Assembly: GCA_015494295.1 (NCBI GenBank)
Contig: WGBO01000030.1
Coordinates: forward strand, 1 to 41,055
Direction of reading: 5' to 3'
Source: Gammaproteobacteria bacterium
GTDB taxonomy: Bacteria > Pseudomonadota > Gammaproteobacteria > DSM-19610
Length of the DNA stretch: 41,055 nucleotides
The position numbers and the translations under genes are program-made. This document shows, in pieces, positions 26,586 to 36,471 of this stretch. Numbering within the stretch: position 1 is the stretch's first letter; each line of letters opens with the position of its first letter. Below the pieces are notes generated by a model. The model saw only the letters and a program-made list of their open reading frames with translations. It made no database searches and was not told the DNA's origin.

Positions 26586-28295
26586 ATGCAGAAGGTCATC
26601 TTCCTGCTGTTGCGGCGCATGCGCATGCCGCTGATCGTGCTGATCGCGACCTACGCGATATCCATCGTCGGCATGACCCTGATCCCCGGCGTGGACGACC
26701 AGGGCCAGCCCTGGCGCATGGACTTCTTCCACGCCATCTACTTCGTCAGCTTTCTCGGTTCCACCATCGGCTTCGGCGAGATCCCCTACCCCTTTACCGC
26801 CGCGCAGCGCATGTGGACCACGGTCATCATCTATGCCGCCGTGGTGTCCTGGTTGTACGCCATCGGTTCCATCCTGGCGCTCATCCAGGACCAGGGCTTC
26901 CGCCGCGTGCTTGCCCAGTCGGCGCTGATGCGCAAGGTAAGGCGCATCCAGGAACCCTTCTACATCATCTGCGGTTATGGCGACGCCGGAAGCTGGCTGG
27001 TGCGCGAACTGAACGAGCGCAGCATGCAGTGCGTGGTCATCGACAAGGCGCAGGAAAAGATCCTCGACCTGGAGGTGGAAGACCTGGCCTACTCGGTGCC
27101 GGGCCTGCACGCCGACGCCACCGAGGCCGAGTCGCTGATCATGTCCGGCCTGAAGCTGCCCAACTGCGTGGGCGTAATCGGCCTCACCGGCAGCGACAGC
27201 GCCAACCTCACCATCGCCATCACCAGCAAGCTACTGGCGCCGGAGCTGCCGGTCATCTGCCAGTCCGATTCGGAAGACACCGCCGCCAACATGGCCTCGT
27301 TCGGCACCGACCACGTGGTCGATCCCTTCGAGATCTTCGCCAGCCGTTTCGCGATGATGTTCCACTCGCCGAGCATGTACCTGGTCTACGAATGGATGAC
27401 CGGCGTGCACAACGCACCGCTGTCGGATTTCCGCAGCCCACCGCACGGCAACTGGATCCTGTGCGGCTACGGCCGCTTCGGCAAGGCGGTACGCAAACAC
27501 CTGGCGGTGGAGGGCGTGGAAACACGCATCATAGAAGCCGACGTCGAACGCACCGGACCGCCGGAGGGCAGTATCGAGGGGCGCGGCACCGAAGCCGGTA
27601 CCCTGATCCTCGCCGGCATCGAGAGCGTGGACGGTATCATCGCCGGCACCGACGACGACACCAACAACCTGTCGGTCCTGATCACCGCCTGCAACCTCAA
27701 CCCCGAACTGTTCACCGTGATCCGCCAGAACCACCGCGCCAATGACGCCATCTTCCAGGCCGCCCGCGCCGACCTGGTCATGCAACCCGGCACCATCACC
27801 GCCCAGTACATCCTCAACCTCATCCTCGCGCCGCTGCTCGACGATTTCCTGCGCCTCGCCCACGATTGCGACGACGCCTGGGCCAACGTGCTGGTCAGCC
27901 GCGTGGCGGGGGTGGTGGAAGACATCGCGCCCGAGACCTGGGCGGTGCAGATCTCGCCGCTGGACACGCCGGCGGTGTTCGACTGCCTGATCCGGGGCGA
28001 GGAAGTCCGGCTCGGGCACATCTGCAGCGACCCGCGCGACCGCGATACTGCGCTGCCCTGCGTACCGCTGCTGATCAAGCGCGACGACAGCTCGGTACTG
28101 CTGCCGGACATGCAGGAATCTCTCCAGGCCAACGACCGCATCCTGTTCTGCGGACGCGAGGAGGCCCGTTATCACCTCGAACACAACATGCGCGACCACC
28201 AGGCCCTGTACTACTCGCGTACCGGAGACGACCGCCCCAGCGGTGTCGTGTGGCGCCACCTGACCCGCCATGTGGAACAGGACGTGAACCGCTAG
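26586..28295 (+). CDS. Potassium-channel protein with two RCK (TrkA-N) domains
   Basis: A 569-residue protein with an N-terminal two-helix ion-channel module (about 15-105) and cytoplasmic RCK domains. The pore filter reads TIGFGE (60-65), a variant of the TVGYG K+ filter. Two nucleotide-binding TrkA-N folds follow: the first at CGYGDAG (129-135), the second at CGYGRFGK (293-300). Two TrkA-C-like parts complete the protein. Such proteins form tetrameric channels opened by ligand binding to the RCK ring. The single pore per chain and the Ile/Phe substitutions leave exact ion preference open. It is translated directly after the small membrane-protein gene, from an ATG at 26586. Confidence 0.87.
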   Translation: MQKVIFLLLRRMRMPLIVLIATYAISIVGMTLIPGVDDQGQPWRMDFFHAIYFVSFLGSTIGFGEIPYPFTAAQRMWTTVIIYAAVVSWLYAIGSILALIQDQGFRRVLAQSALMRKVRRIQEPFYIICGYGDAGSWLVRELNERSMQCVVIDKAQEKILDLEVEDLAYSVPGLHADATEAESLIMSGLKLPNCVGVIGLTGSDSANLTIAITSKLLAPELPVICQSDSEDTAANMASFGTDHVVDPFEIFASRFAMMFHSPSMYLVYEWMTGVHNAPLSDFRSPPHGNWILCGYGRFGKAVRKHLAVEGVETRIIEADVERTGPPEGSIEGRGTEAGTLILAGIESVDGIIAGTDDDTNNLSVLITACNLNPELFTVIRQNHRANDAIFQAARADLVMQPGTITAQYILNLILAPLLDDFLRLAHDCDDAWANVLVSRVAGVVEDIAPETWAVQISPLDTPAVFDCLIRGEEVRLGHICSDPRDRDTALPCVPLLIKRDDSSVLLPDMQESLQANDRILFCGREEARYHLEHNMRDHQALYYSRTGDDRPSGVVWRHLTRHVEQDVNR

Positions 28296-28307
28296 CCCCG
28301 CCGCGCC

Positions 28308-29207
28308 ATGTCCACCGACCCGTCCGTCAAGCCCGGAGAACGCCTGCTGGTGACATTGATCCGCGCGCTGGGGCGCCTGCCGCTGCCGGCGCTCTACCTG
28401 TTCGCCGACAGCCTGCACCTGCTGCTCTATCACGTCATCCGCCTGGAACGGAAAGTGATCGAGGGCAACCTGCGCCGCGCCTTCCCGGACATGCCGCCCG
28501 ACCGGCGCGCGCGCATCGCCGCCGCCAGTTACCGCAACACGCTGCGGGTGGTGTGCGAGGCCATCCACGCACGGCGCATGAGTGCCGGGGAGCTGCGCCG
28601 GCGGGTGCGCTTCGACAACCCGGAACTGCTCGATGAACTGCTGGAACGGCACGGCAAGGTTCTGGCGGTCGCCGCCCACCAGGGCAACTGGGAGTGGCTG
28701 GAAATGGCCAGTTCGCTGTGCATGTCGGCGCCGCTGGCGACCCTCTACAAGCCGCTCAACCACCCCGGCATCGAGGCCCTGCTCAACCACACGCGCGAGC
28801 GTTTCGGGGGACGCATGATCGCCGCGCAGCGCGCCCTGCCGCGGCTGCTGCGCTTCACGCGCGAGCGCAGCATCGTCGCGGTGCTGGCCGACCAGGGGCC
28901 GCAACCGCACGAGGACAAGTACTGGACCCGGTTCCTGAACCAGGACACCGCCTTCTACCCGGGCGTGGAACGGCTGGCGCGCCTGCTGGAGATGCCGCTG
29001 GTCTTCACCCACGTCACGCGCGTGAAGCGCGGATATTACCGGGTGCGTTTCGAGTTGCTGGGCGAGCCACCCTGGCAGTCGCCGGAAGGTGAACTGATGG
29101 AACGCTACGTGCGCGCGGTGGAGCGCCAGGTGCTGGCGCATCCCGAGGACTGGCTGTGGGCCTACAGGCGCTGGAAATACCGGCGCGAGGACCTGCTCAA
29201 CCGCTGA
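28308..29207 (+). CDS. Lysophospholipid/lipid A acyltransferase (LpxL/HtrB family)
   Basis: A 299-residue inner-membrane-associated acyltransferase of the LpxL/HtrB superfamily, which transfers acyl chains to lipid A or related lipids. The catalytic HX4E motif is HQGNWE at 124-129. The DQGPQP segment and the C-terminal YRRWKYR (family pattern WxxRRFK-like) are present. An amphipathic N-terminus (about 12-45) replaces a strong transmembrane helix. It follows the K+-channel gene by 12 bp on the same strand. It is somewhat short for LpxL or LpxM and could act on another lipid such as ornithine lipid precursors. The 3' end overlaps the convergent CDGSH gene by 11 bp. Confidence 0.85.
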   Translation: MSTDPSVKPGERLLVTLIRALGRLPLPALYLFADSLHLLLYHVIRLERKVIEGNLRRAFPDMPPDRRARIAAASYRNTLRVVCEAIHARRMSAGELRRRVRFDNPELLDELLERHGKVLAVAAHQGNWEWLEMASSLCMSAPLATLYKPLNHPGIEALLNHTRERFGGRMIAAQRALPRLLRFTRERSIVAVLADQGPQPHEDKYWTRFLNQDTAFYPGVERLARLLEMPLVFTHVTRVKRGYYRVRFELLGEPPWQSPEGELMERYVRAVERQVLAHPEDWLWAYRRWKYRREDLLNR

Positions 29208-29604
29208 ACCCGCAGGCGCGGTGGCTGGCGTCGCAGAAGGGCTTTTTGGCCGACTCGCCGCAACGGCACAGGGCGGCCTTGTTGCGGGTGGTGGAACAAC
29301 TGCCGTCGGCGCTGACGATGGTCATCGGGCCCCTGGCGATCAGCATGGCGTTGTCGCGCACGGTAATCACCAGCGGCCCCTCACCGTCCAGGGCTTCCGG
29401 CTTTTCATCGGTGAAACGGCCATCGTGGGTAAAACCGGCCTCGCGGTGTGCACCGTCGCAAAAAGGCTTGTTGCGCGAGTGGCCGCAACGGCACAGCGCC
29501 ACGTCGTCAGACTGTTCCAGCACCTTGCCGTCGGCGTCCTGCACCAGGATATCGCCGGTGCACAGCAACGGGCCGTTGGCCCGGACCTTGATGGTATTCG
29601 CCAT
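29197..29604 (-). CDS. CDGSH-type iron-sulfur protein with two Fe-S sites
   Basis: A 135-residue soluble protein with two CDGSH-type [2Fe-2S] motifs: CRCGHSRNKPFCDGAH and CRCGESAKKPFCDASH. Each gives three Cys and one His ligand. The N-terminal part (IKVRANGPLLCTGDILV) is typical of bacterial proteins with this pair of motifs. The function is redox or Fe-S related and not established. It starts 44 bp behind the DASS transporter gene on the same strand, with GGAGACAG before the ATG, and its 3' end overlaps the acyltransferase gene. Confidence 0.9.
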   Translation of the reverse strand: MANTIKVRANGPLLCTGDILVQDADGKVLEQSDDVALCRCGHSRNKPFCDGAHREAGFTHDGRFTDEKPEALDGEGPLVITVRDNAMLIARGPMTIVSADGSCSTTRNKAALCRCGESAKKPFCDASHRACGFSG

Positions 29605-29648
29605 AGGATTCTGTCTCCAAAATAGATTGAAACCGCCTGGCGGCTATC

Positions 29649-31070
29649 CTACACGATTGTCCCCGCGCCGAGATACACGAAGGCGGTAATCAACAGCACC
29701 CCCACCAGGTTCAGGGCCAGGCCCGCGCGCATCATCTGCGACACGTGGATACAGTGGCTGCCGAACACAATGGCATTGGGCGGCGTGGCCACCGGCAGCA
29801 TGAAGGCGAAGGAGGCACACAGGCCGGCCGACACCATCAGCAGCAGGGGCGGCATGTCGATGGCCAGCGCCAGCGCGCCCAGCACCGGTAACAACAAGGA
29901 AGCCGTCGCGGTGTTGGAGGTCATCTCGGTCAGGAAGATCACCAGCAAGCCCACCACCAGCAGAACCGCCAGCACCGGCGCGCCCTGCAACACGTGCAAC
30001 TGTTTGGCCAGCCACACCGTCAGGCCGGTTTCGCCAAAACCCGCGGCCAGCGCGAAACCGCCGCCGAACAGAATGATAATATCCCAGGGAATGCGCACCG
30101 CCGTCTTCCAGTCGAGCAACGCGCCCTGGTGGCCGTCACCGGCCGGCAGAGCGAACAACACCAGGGCGCCGGCCACCGCAATGGTGGAATCCTTGACGCC
30201 GGCCAGCGGCGCCCAGTCGATCAGCCCGTGGCCGATCCAGGCCACCGCCACCGCCGCGAACACCAGCGCCACCCGCCACTCCGGCGTACGCATCGAACCC
30301 AGCGCCTCGATCTGGCGGTCGATCTCCCGGCGCGCGTTGGGCAGCTCCACCGCCCGCAGCGGGAACGCCCGCCGTGTCAGATACCACCAGGTGAACAGCA
30401 ACATCAGCAGCGACAGCGGGAACGCAAACATCATCCAGCCGAGGAAGGTGACTTCCAGGCCATAGTTCTGTTCCAGCACGCCAGCCAGGATTGCGTTGGG
30501 TGCCGTGCCAATCAGCGTCGCGATACCACCGATGCTCGCTGCGTAGGCGATCCCCAGCATCAACGCCGTACCCAGGGGGTGCTCGTGGTGCGGCTCGTCC
30601 GGCAACATCTGGCTGAGCACCGCCAGACCGATGGTCACCATCATCATGGTCGTGGCGGTATTGCTGATCCACATCGACAACAGCGCGGTCGCCAGCATGA
30701 AGCCCAGCACCAGGCCCGAGGCTCCGCCACCGCTGTGACGAATCACGTGCAGGGCGATACGGCGGTGCAGGCCCCAGCGTTCCAGCGTCACCGCGATCAT
30801 GAAGCCACCCACGAACAGGTAGACCAGGTGGTGTCCGTAGGAAAGGGTGACCTGCCCGGCGGGCATGATGCCCAGCAACGGAAACGCGACGATAGGCAGC
30901 AATGCCGTGGCCGGGATGGGCACCGCTTCGCTGACCCACCACAATGCCATCCACAGCGCCATGCCGGCCAGGCGCTGCGCTTCCGGCGACAGGCCCTCAG
31001 CCGCGGGCATGAGCCAGACCGCGAGCGCCACCAGCGGCCCCAGCCAGAGTCCGGGACGGCGCGCGGCCAT
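29649..31070 (-). CDS. DASS (SLC13) family anion/carboxylate transporter
   Basis: A 473-residue inner-membrane transporter of the divalent anion:Na+ symporter family, which takes up C4-dicarboxylates, citrate or sulfate-like anions. Both signature SNT motifs are present: SNTATTMMMVTIG in the first half and SNTATASLLLP in the second, as expected for the inverted-repeat fold. About eleven hydrophobic segments are visible. The start is set at the ATG of MAARRPGLWLGPL (31070), directly before the first membrane segment; an ATG at 31151 would add 27 residues without a membrane segment and has a weak ribosome site. The substrate cannot be read from the sequence. Confidence 0.88.
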   Translation of the reverse strand: MAARRPGLWLGPLVALAVWLMPAAEGLSPEAQRLAGMALWMALWWVSEAVPIPATALLPIVAFPLLGIMPAGQVTLSYGHHLVYLFVGGFMIAVTLERWGLHRRIALHVIRHSGGGASGLVLGFMLATALLSMWISNTATTMMMVTIGLAVLSQMLPDEPHHEHPLGTALMLGIAYAASIGGIATLIGTAPNAILAGVLEQNYGLEVTFLGWMMFAFPLSLLMLLFTWWYLTRRAFPLRAVELPNARREIDRQIEALGSMRTPEWRVALVFAAVAVAWIGHGLIDWAPLAGVKDSTIAVAGALVLFALPAGDGHQGALLDWKTAVRIPWDIIILFGGGFALAAGFGETGLTVWLAKQLHVLQGAPVLAVLLVVGLLVIFLTEMTSNTATASLLLPVLGALALAIDMPPLLLMVSAGLCASFAFMLPVATPPNAIVFGSHCIHVSQMMRAGLALNLVGVLLITAFVYLGAGTIV

Positions 31071-31249
31071 CACCGGGAGACCACTCCACGAAGACAGGCG
31101 CGCCGACCGCCACGCACCTGCCTGGAGAAACCGTATTGAGCGCAAGGCCATGTGCCGCCCGGCGGCGCGTAAGGGGAAATTGCAGACATCGTGTAGTTAT
31201 CCGTTATTCGGGCTTGCCATCGGGTGCAACGGTTGGGGATGATAGCGCA

Positions 31250-31894
31250 ATGTCATCCACCACGCCGCCCGACGCCCTGCTGTTGCTCACCAGCCATTGC
31301 CCACACTGCCCCACCGTGCTGCAAGGGTTGTCCGAACTCGTCAAGAACGGGCGCATCGGCCGCCTCGAAGCCGTGAACATCGAGGCGCGGCCGGATGTGG
31401 CCGAACGGCACGGCGTGCGCAGCGTCCCCTGGATCCGCATCGGCGACTTCGAACTGGAAGGCCTGCATTCCCCCACCGAACTCGCCACCTGGGCCGCGCG
31501 CGCCGGTTCGCCCTCCGGCATCGCCGAAGGTATCACAGAACTGCTCAAGAACGGGCAACTGGGCAAGGTTATCAGGCTGATCGAACAGCACCCCGAACAC
31601 CTCGATGCCCTGCTGCGACTCGCCGCCGACCCCGACACCGACCTCACCGTGCGCATCGGCATCAGCGCCGCGATGGAAGACCTCGAACACAGCGACACAC
31701 TCCGCGACCGCCTCCCCGCCCTGCTCGAACTCAGCCAGCACACCGACCCGCGCGTACGCGCCGACGCCTGCCACTTCCTGATGCTCACCGGCCTGCCGGA
31801 AGCCCGCGACCGCCTCCAGGCCCTCGCCAACGACCCCGAACCCACCGTCCGCGAAGCCGCCCGCAACGCCCTCGAAGACCTCACACCACCCTGA
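31250..31894 (+). CDS. Thioredoxin-fold protein fused to HEAT-like repeats
   Basis: A 214-residue protein. Residues 10-80 form a thioredoxin/glutaredoxin-like fold with a CPHC redox pair (TSHCPHCP, near residue 14-19) and a cis-Pro segment VRSVPWIRIG. Residues 100-214 are helical repeats of HEAT type (DPRVRADACHFLMLTG, LPEARDRLQALANDPEPTVREAARNAL). This suggests a thiol-redox module with a protein-binding scaffold. No signal peptide is seen, so it is cytoplasmic. Partners are unknown; the upstream gene is divergent. The gene converges with the small gene at 31944-32339. Confidence 0.8.
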   Translation: MSSTTPPDALLLLTSHCPHCPTVLQGLSELVKNGRIGRLEAVNIEARPDVAERHGVRSVPWIRIGDFELEGLHSPTELATWAARAGSPSGIAEGITELLKNGQLGKVIRLIEQHPEHLDALLRLAADPDTDLTVRIGISAAMEDLEHSDTLRDRLPALLELSQHTDPRVRADACHFLMLTGLPEARDRLQALANDPEPTVREAARNALEDLTPP

Positions 31895-31943
31895 CTCCGC
31901 GCCCCAAAAGGAGAGGGAACCATTTATTTGTTTTTCAATGGAA

Positions 31944-32339
31944 TCAGCTATCGGGGAGTGTTTTGCCGAGGGCGGTGGTGATTTGATCGGGGGTGACGGG
32001 GAGCGTCAGGATTTCGTGCAGGGTGAAAAGTTCGGCGAGCTTGTCGACGTACTGCCGTTCGGCTTTTTCGACAAGGACGATGACACGCGTCTCGGGCGAA
32101 TAGCGGCGCAGGCTCGCCAGCAGGGTGTCGAGGTTGCTGATGTTCACGCCGGCGTAGTTGTTGGCGTAACCGTAGTTGAACTCGGCCACCAGGAAGGCGG
32201 GCTTCGATTTTTTCAGTTCGCCGATGGCCTTGCGTTGCGAGTTCAACTTGACCTCGTCGAAACCGAGGCGCCGGTACAGGGGCGAGAAGTTGGGGTGCGC
32301 GGGCGACTCGACGACCGAGAGGATGAGGGGATTTGTCAT
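31944..32339 (-). CDS. Receiver-fold-like protein of unknown function next to nnrS
   Basis: A 131-residue cytoplasmic protein that I do not recognise by family. The alternation of strands and helices (LILSVVES, AFLVAEFNYG, TRVIVLVEKAE, ILTLPVTPDQI) resembles a receiver or flavodoxin-like fold. The usual DD pair and Lys of response regulators are not evident. It starts 13 bp after the end of nnrS on the same strand, so it is probably cotranscribed. A GTG start at 32375 that overlaps the nnrS end would add 12 residues. The ribosome site is weak for both. Confidence 0.65.
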   Translation of the reverse strand: MTNPLILSVVESPAHPNFSPLYRRLGFDEVKLNSQRKAIGELKKSKPAFLVAEFNYGYANNYAGVNISNLDTLLASLRRYSPETRVIVLVEKAERQYVDKLAELFTLHEILTLPVTPDQITTALGKTLPDS

Positions 32340-32352
32340 GCCGGTAAACGCT

Positions 32353-33546
32353 TCAGCCGTCCTGCCCGTCGACACGCGGCCGGGTGAGAATGGGGAAATA
32401 GCTGACCGTCAGCCAGGCGAAGGCCAGAATCCACAGCACCTGGGAGAGCATCACCCACAGGCGGTAATCGCCAACGTCGACCAGCGGCGCCGCAACACGA
32501 ACCAGCGCGGCCACCAGCACCAGCGACAGAACCGGCTTGACCACGGAGGGCGGCTGGCTGATATCGCGCCCGGTGTGGCCGAGCGCGATACGGGCCATCA
32601 TGCCGGAAGTGATCATGCCGATACCACCCGCCGCAAAGGCGTGCAACGCCAGGTAGGGCGATATGTCGAGGAAGTACACGGCCGCCTTGAGCGCAAAGCC
32701 GGCAATAATGGCGGCATAGCCCAGGTACAGCGACCACAGCAGCGGCCGCTTCCATATGCCAGGCGTGTGCCAGCCAATGATACGCAACGTATGCAGGGCC
32801 AGCAGGGCCAGCGCCAGCAGGCTGACCAGCAATCCGTTGGGGCGCAGGATATCAGCCACCCACAAGCCGAGGAACAGCACTATGCTGCTGATGTCCAGCC
32901 ACTTGCGGTTGGTCAGTTGCACGGCGTAACCGACGCCGCGCTCGATGAAAAACGGCAGCACCCGGCGGCTGAGCATGAGAATCAGCGCCAGCACCAGGTA
33001 CAGGGCCGAGTAAAGGCCGATGAACACGCCGGATTCCAGCACGCCGGCCGCACCCAGGTAGAACGTCAGGTTGGCGAGCGCCAGCAGCAGAATCTTGAGC
33101 AGGATGGCGATCTGCGCCCGGTTCTTCGCGCGAATCACGGGAATGGAAATGGCCACCAGGAAACCGGTGTTGAACAACAGGTCGAAAGCGGCGGCGTACC
33201 AGAGTGTGGCACCACCACCAAACGTCAGCAAGAGGCGCGCCGCCAGCCAGGCCAGGAACAGCAGCAACAGGGGCGTGCCGCGAACCGTATTGATACCGGT
33301 CCAGTTGCGCACGGCCGTGAGCAGGAACCCCGCGATCACGGCCATGCTGTATCCAAACAGCATTTCGTGCCCGTGCCAGGCGATGGCGGTCAGGCCCGAG
33401 AGCGGCAGGCTCAGGTAATGCCCGAAGACCAGCAACCAGACCAGCATCACCAGCGCCGCGAAACTGCTGGCGCCGAGAAAAAACGGTCGAAAGCCCAGGC
33501 GCAGCCAGGCCGGGCCACGTGTCTCCTTGTCTTCAATCTGTAACAT
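32353..33546 (-). CDS. nnrS: NnrS-family membrane protein
   Basis: A 397-residue integral membrane protein with about twelve hydrophobic segments. NnrS is a haem- and copper-associated membrane protein, first found with denitrification genes, linked to nitric-oxide stress and NO metabolism. Family traits include LRLGFRPFFLGAS, IAWHGHEMLFGY, and late AFAAGGIGMITSGMMARIALGHTGR, which hold the conserved His and Met residues. The ATG at 33546 has GCAGG eight bases upstream; a GTG at 33567 is in frame. It shares its operon with the small gene downstream. I see no FNR box in the 99-bp gap to rhlE. Its presence supports nitrogen-oxide metabolism in the organism. Confidence 0.92.
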   Translation of the reverse strand: MLQIEDKETRGPAWLRLGFRPFFLGASSFAALVMLVWLLVFGHYLSLPLSGLTAIAWHGHEMLFGYSMAVIAGFLLTAVRNWTGINTVRGTPLLLLFLAWLAARLLLTFGGGATLWYAAAFDLLFNTGFLVAISIPVIRAKNRAQIAILLKILLLALANLTFYLGAAGVLESGVFIGLYSALYLVLALILMLSRRVLPFFIERGVGYAVQLTNRKWLDISSIVLFLGLWVADILRPNGLLVSLLALALLALHTLRIIGWHTPGIWKRPLLWSLYLGYAAIIAGFALKAAVYFLDISPYLALHAFAAGGIGMITSGMMARIALGHTGRDISQPPSVVKPVLSLVLVAALVRVAAPLVDVGDYRLWVMLSQVLWILAFAWLTVSYFPILTRPRVDGQDG

Positions 33547-33645
33547 CGAAAAACCTGCCGTATTCACTCGCGCCCTTTTTCATGGGGCGCAATGGTAGCG
33601 AATCCGCGTGCGTTTTTCGCCTGCCCGGCATGCCGGGCCGGTTGT

Positions 33646-34971
<1,326 letters not shown>

Positions 34972-35220
34972 TGAGATAATGACTCCAGTCTTGCCCTCCC
35001 TGCGGCAGCATTTGCTGGCGGGAGCCGGTCCGGGCTGGATAAGGGAATTCTTGCTTGCGGGAGGCCCCGGTCGTGCGGGCAAACGGCTCAAGAGTTTTTC
35101 CGGCGACTTCATGTCGCGAAGGGTGCTAACCGGTCAGGCACCCGGAAAGGCGTGAGTATACCCGAATCCCGGCGCCTTGTGTGGAAAAATCGTCGCGCGG
35201 CGCAAACGGGCCGCCCCCAC

Positions 35221-35228
35221 GCTATAAT
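35221..35228 (+). promoter_or_regulatory. Possible -10 of yaiI
   Basis: GCTATAAT contains a perfect TATAAT hexamer at 35223-35228, 40 bp before the yaiI start codon. The -35 region 17 bp upstream is poor (GCGCAA). It is a plausible but unproven promoter element. Confidence 0.35.
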
Positions 35229-35267
35229 TCCGGCCCCGACAACGGCCCCGGCAGGAAGGAAAGACGA

Positions 35268-35723
35268 ATGGCTGAAACACGCATATGGGTCGACGCCGAC
35301 GCCTGCCCGAAAGTCATCAAGGACATCCTGTTCCGCGCCGCCGAACGTGTCGGCATTCCCCTGATCCTGGTCGCCAACCAGCCTATCCCCGTGCCCGGAT
35401 CGCGTTTCATCCGCAGCGTCCAGGTGGGCGCGGGCTTCGACGTTGCCGACAACTATATCGTGCAGCACGCCCGGCCCGGCGACCTGGTGATCACCGCCGA
35501 CATCCCCTTGGCGGCGGAAGTGGTTGCGGCCGACTGCGTGGCGCTGAACCCGCGCGGTGACCTGTATACCGAGGAAAACATCCGGCAACGCCTCAACATG
35601 CGTGACTTCATGGATACGCTGCGCGGCAGCGGCGTCGCCACCGGCGGACCCGCCGCGTTCAACCAGTCGGACCGGCAGGCGTTCGCCAACCAGCTCGACA
35701 GGCTGCTGGCGCAGCGCACTTGA
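35268..35723 (+). CDS. yaiI: YaiI/YqxD (DUF188) family protein
   Basis: A 151-residue soluble protein of the DUF188 family (YaiI in E. coli, YqxD in Bacillus), with a PIN-domain-like nuclease fold. The N-terminus WVDADACPK and internal [11 protein letters not shown] are hallmarks with acidic residues at the putative metal site; [15 protein letters not shown] closes the core. The enzymatic activity is not established. The ATG at 35268 is preceded by GGAAGGAAAG. It stands alone on the plus strand. An FNR-like box overlaps its stop codon. Confidence 0.9.
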   Translation: MAETRIWVDADACPKVIKDILFRAAERVGIPLILVANQPIPVPGSRFIRSVQVGAGFDVADNYIVQHARPGDLVITADIPLAAEVVAADCVALNPRGDLYTEENIRQRLNMRDFMDTLRGSGVATGGPAAFNQSDRQAFANQLDRLLAQRT

Positions 35724-35733
35724 TCCAGATCAT
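35720..35733. promoter_or_regulatory. Orphan FNR/Anr-like box
   Basis: TTGATCCAGATCAT matches the FNR consensus at 13 of 14 positions and overlaps the yaiI stop codon. No intact plus-strand gene follows within 3 kb, and the nearest minus-strand start to its left is rhlE, about 750 bp away. It may be a leftover of a lost anaerobic gene or a chance match. Confidence 0.35.
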
Positions 35734-35828
35734 TCACAAGCGCCTGGCATGGGTGTGAAATAGCCGGCATTCGCTGGCGCGCCGCGGTCAGTATCAAGCA
35801 GCCGCTGGACGACTGAGCAGGCTCCGGC

Positions 35829-36077
35829 TTAGTTGAGCCAGCGCACCAGGTAATAGATCTTCTGACTTTCGGAGGACGTGGACGGCCCGGCCACCACCGC
35901 GGCGTGCCGCTTGCGCTCCGGGCTGGACGCCGCCAACGCGGCCTGTTCCGAATCCATCTCCTGTACGCAGTTGGCCGGCACGCGCTTTTTCTTCTTCGGG
36001 GCATACACCACCGCGAAGGTTTCCCTGACCACGCCGTTGCCCCGGTCACCCATCAAGCCGTAGATTGAAACGCCCAT
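35829..36077 (-). CDS. Small protein of unknown function (82 residues)
   Basis: An 82-residue protein with no family that I recognise. It begins MGVSIYGLMGDRGNGVVRETF, has a strongly basic patch (PKKKKR, about 28-33) and a Ser/Glu-rich C-terminal half ending YYLVRWLN. The ATG at 36077 has AGGAAG seven bases upstream, which supports translation. Codon use looks ordinary for the region. Downstream lies the AT-poor gap to yaiI; upstream lies the 394-bp DnaA-box region. It could be a regulator or just a lineage-specific small protein; nothing here decides it. Confidence 0.5.
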   Translation of the reverse strand: MGVSIYGLMGDRGNGVVRETFAVVYAPKKKKRVPANCVQEMDSEQAALAASSPERKRHAAVVAGPSTSSESQKIYYLVRWLN

Positions 36078-36471
36078 GCCGTTCTTCCTGTCCCGCTGTC
36101 ACTGTGGCGCAAAGGTACGCTGCGTGGCGCCCGCGCACAATGCCGAAAATACTGCGCCGGCTTTATGACAGCATCCTGCCGGCGGGCCTTCATGCCGCTT
36201 CGCGGCGGCTATATAAGCATCGTGTTATACACAGCAAAACTGCCTTACTGAAAATTTCAGCGCCAAATGCACCTGACTTTCTGTCATGCATAAATTAGAT
36301 TTCGCAACATATTGTTTATATTGACTTATTACGAACTGATGACTTTTTGATCGATTTAACAACAAGCCAGCAATAACGACACAAAAACGCGTTTTCAAAC
36401 GGTTGATCCACAGAGTTATCCACAGAATTTGTGGATAACTCAAGCGTCAACGATCCGACGAAACAATGAGC
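36078..36471. other. AT-rich intergenic region with DnaA-box-like sites
   Basis: This 394-bp gap holds no convincing gene. Its right part (36220-36450) is AT-rich in contrast to its surroundings. It contains three exact matches to the DnaA-box consensus TTATNCACA: TTATACACA at 36225-36233, TTATCCACA at 36416-36424 and the inverted TGTGGATAA at 36430-36438. A fourth one-mismatch box, TGATCCACA, is at 36404-36412. The two central boxes form an inverted repeat with 12-bp arms (36413-36424 and 36430-36441). A plus-strand frame of 52 codons at 36140-36298 lacks a ribosome site and is not called. Confidence 0.65.

Noticed and set aside
33623..33638. 16-bp palindrome GCCCGGCATGCCGGGC behind rhlE as a terminator
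   Set aside because: There is no U-run on the transcribed strand, and a hairpin from a perfect palindrome would have too small a loop.
36140..36298. 52-codon plus-strand frame (MPKILRRLYDS...) in the DnaA-box gap
   Set aside because: No ribosome site, runs through the AT-rich non-coding segment and has no recognisable family.
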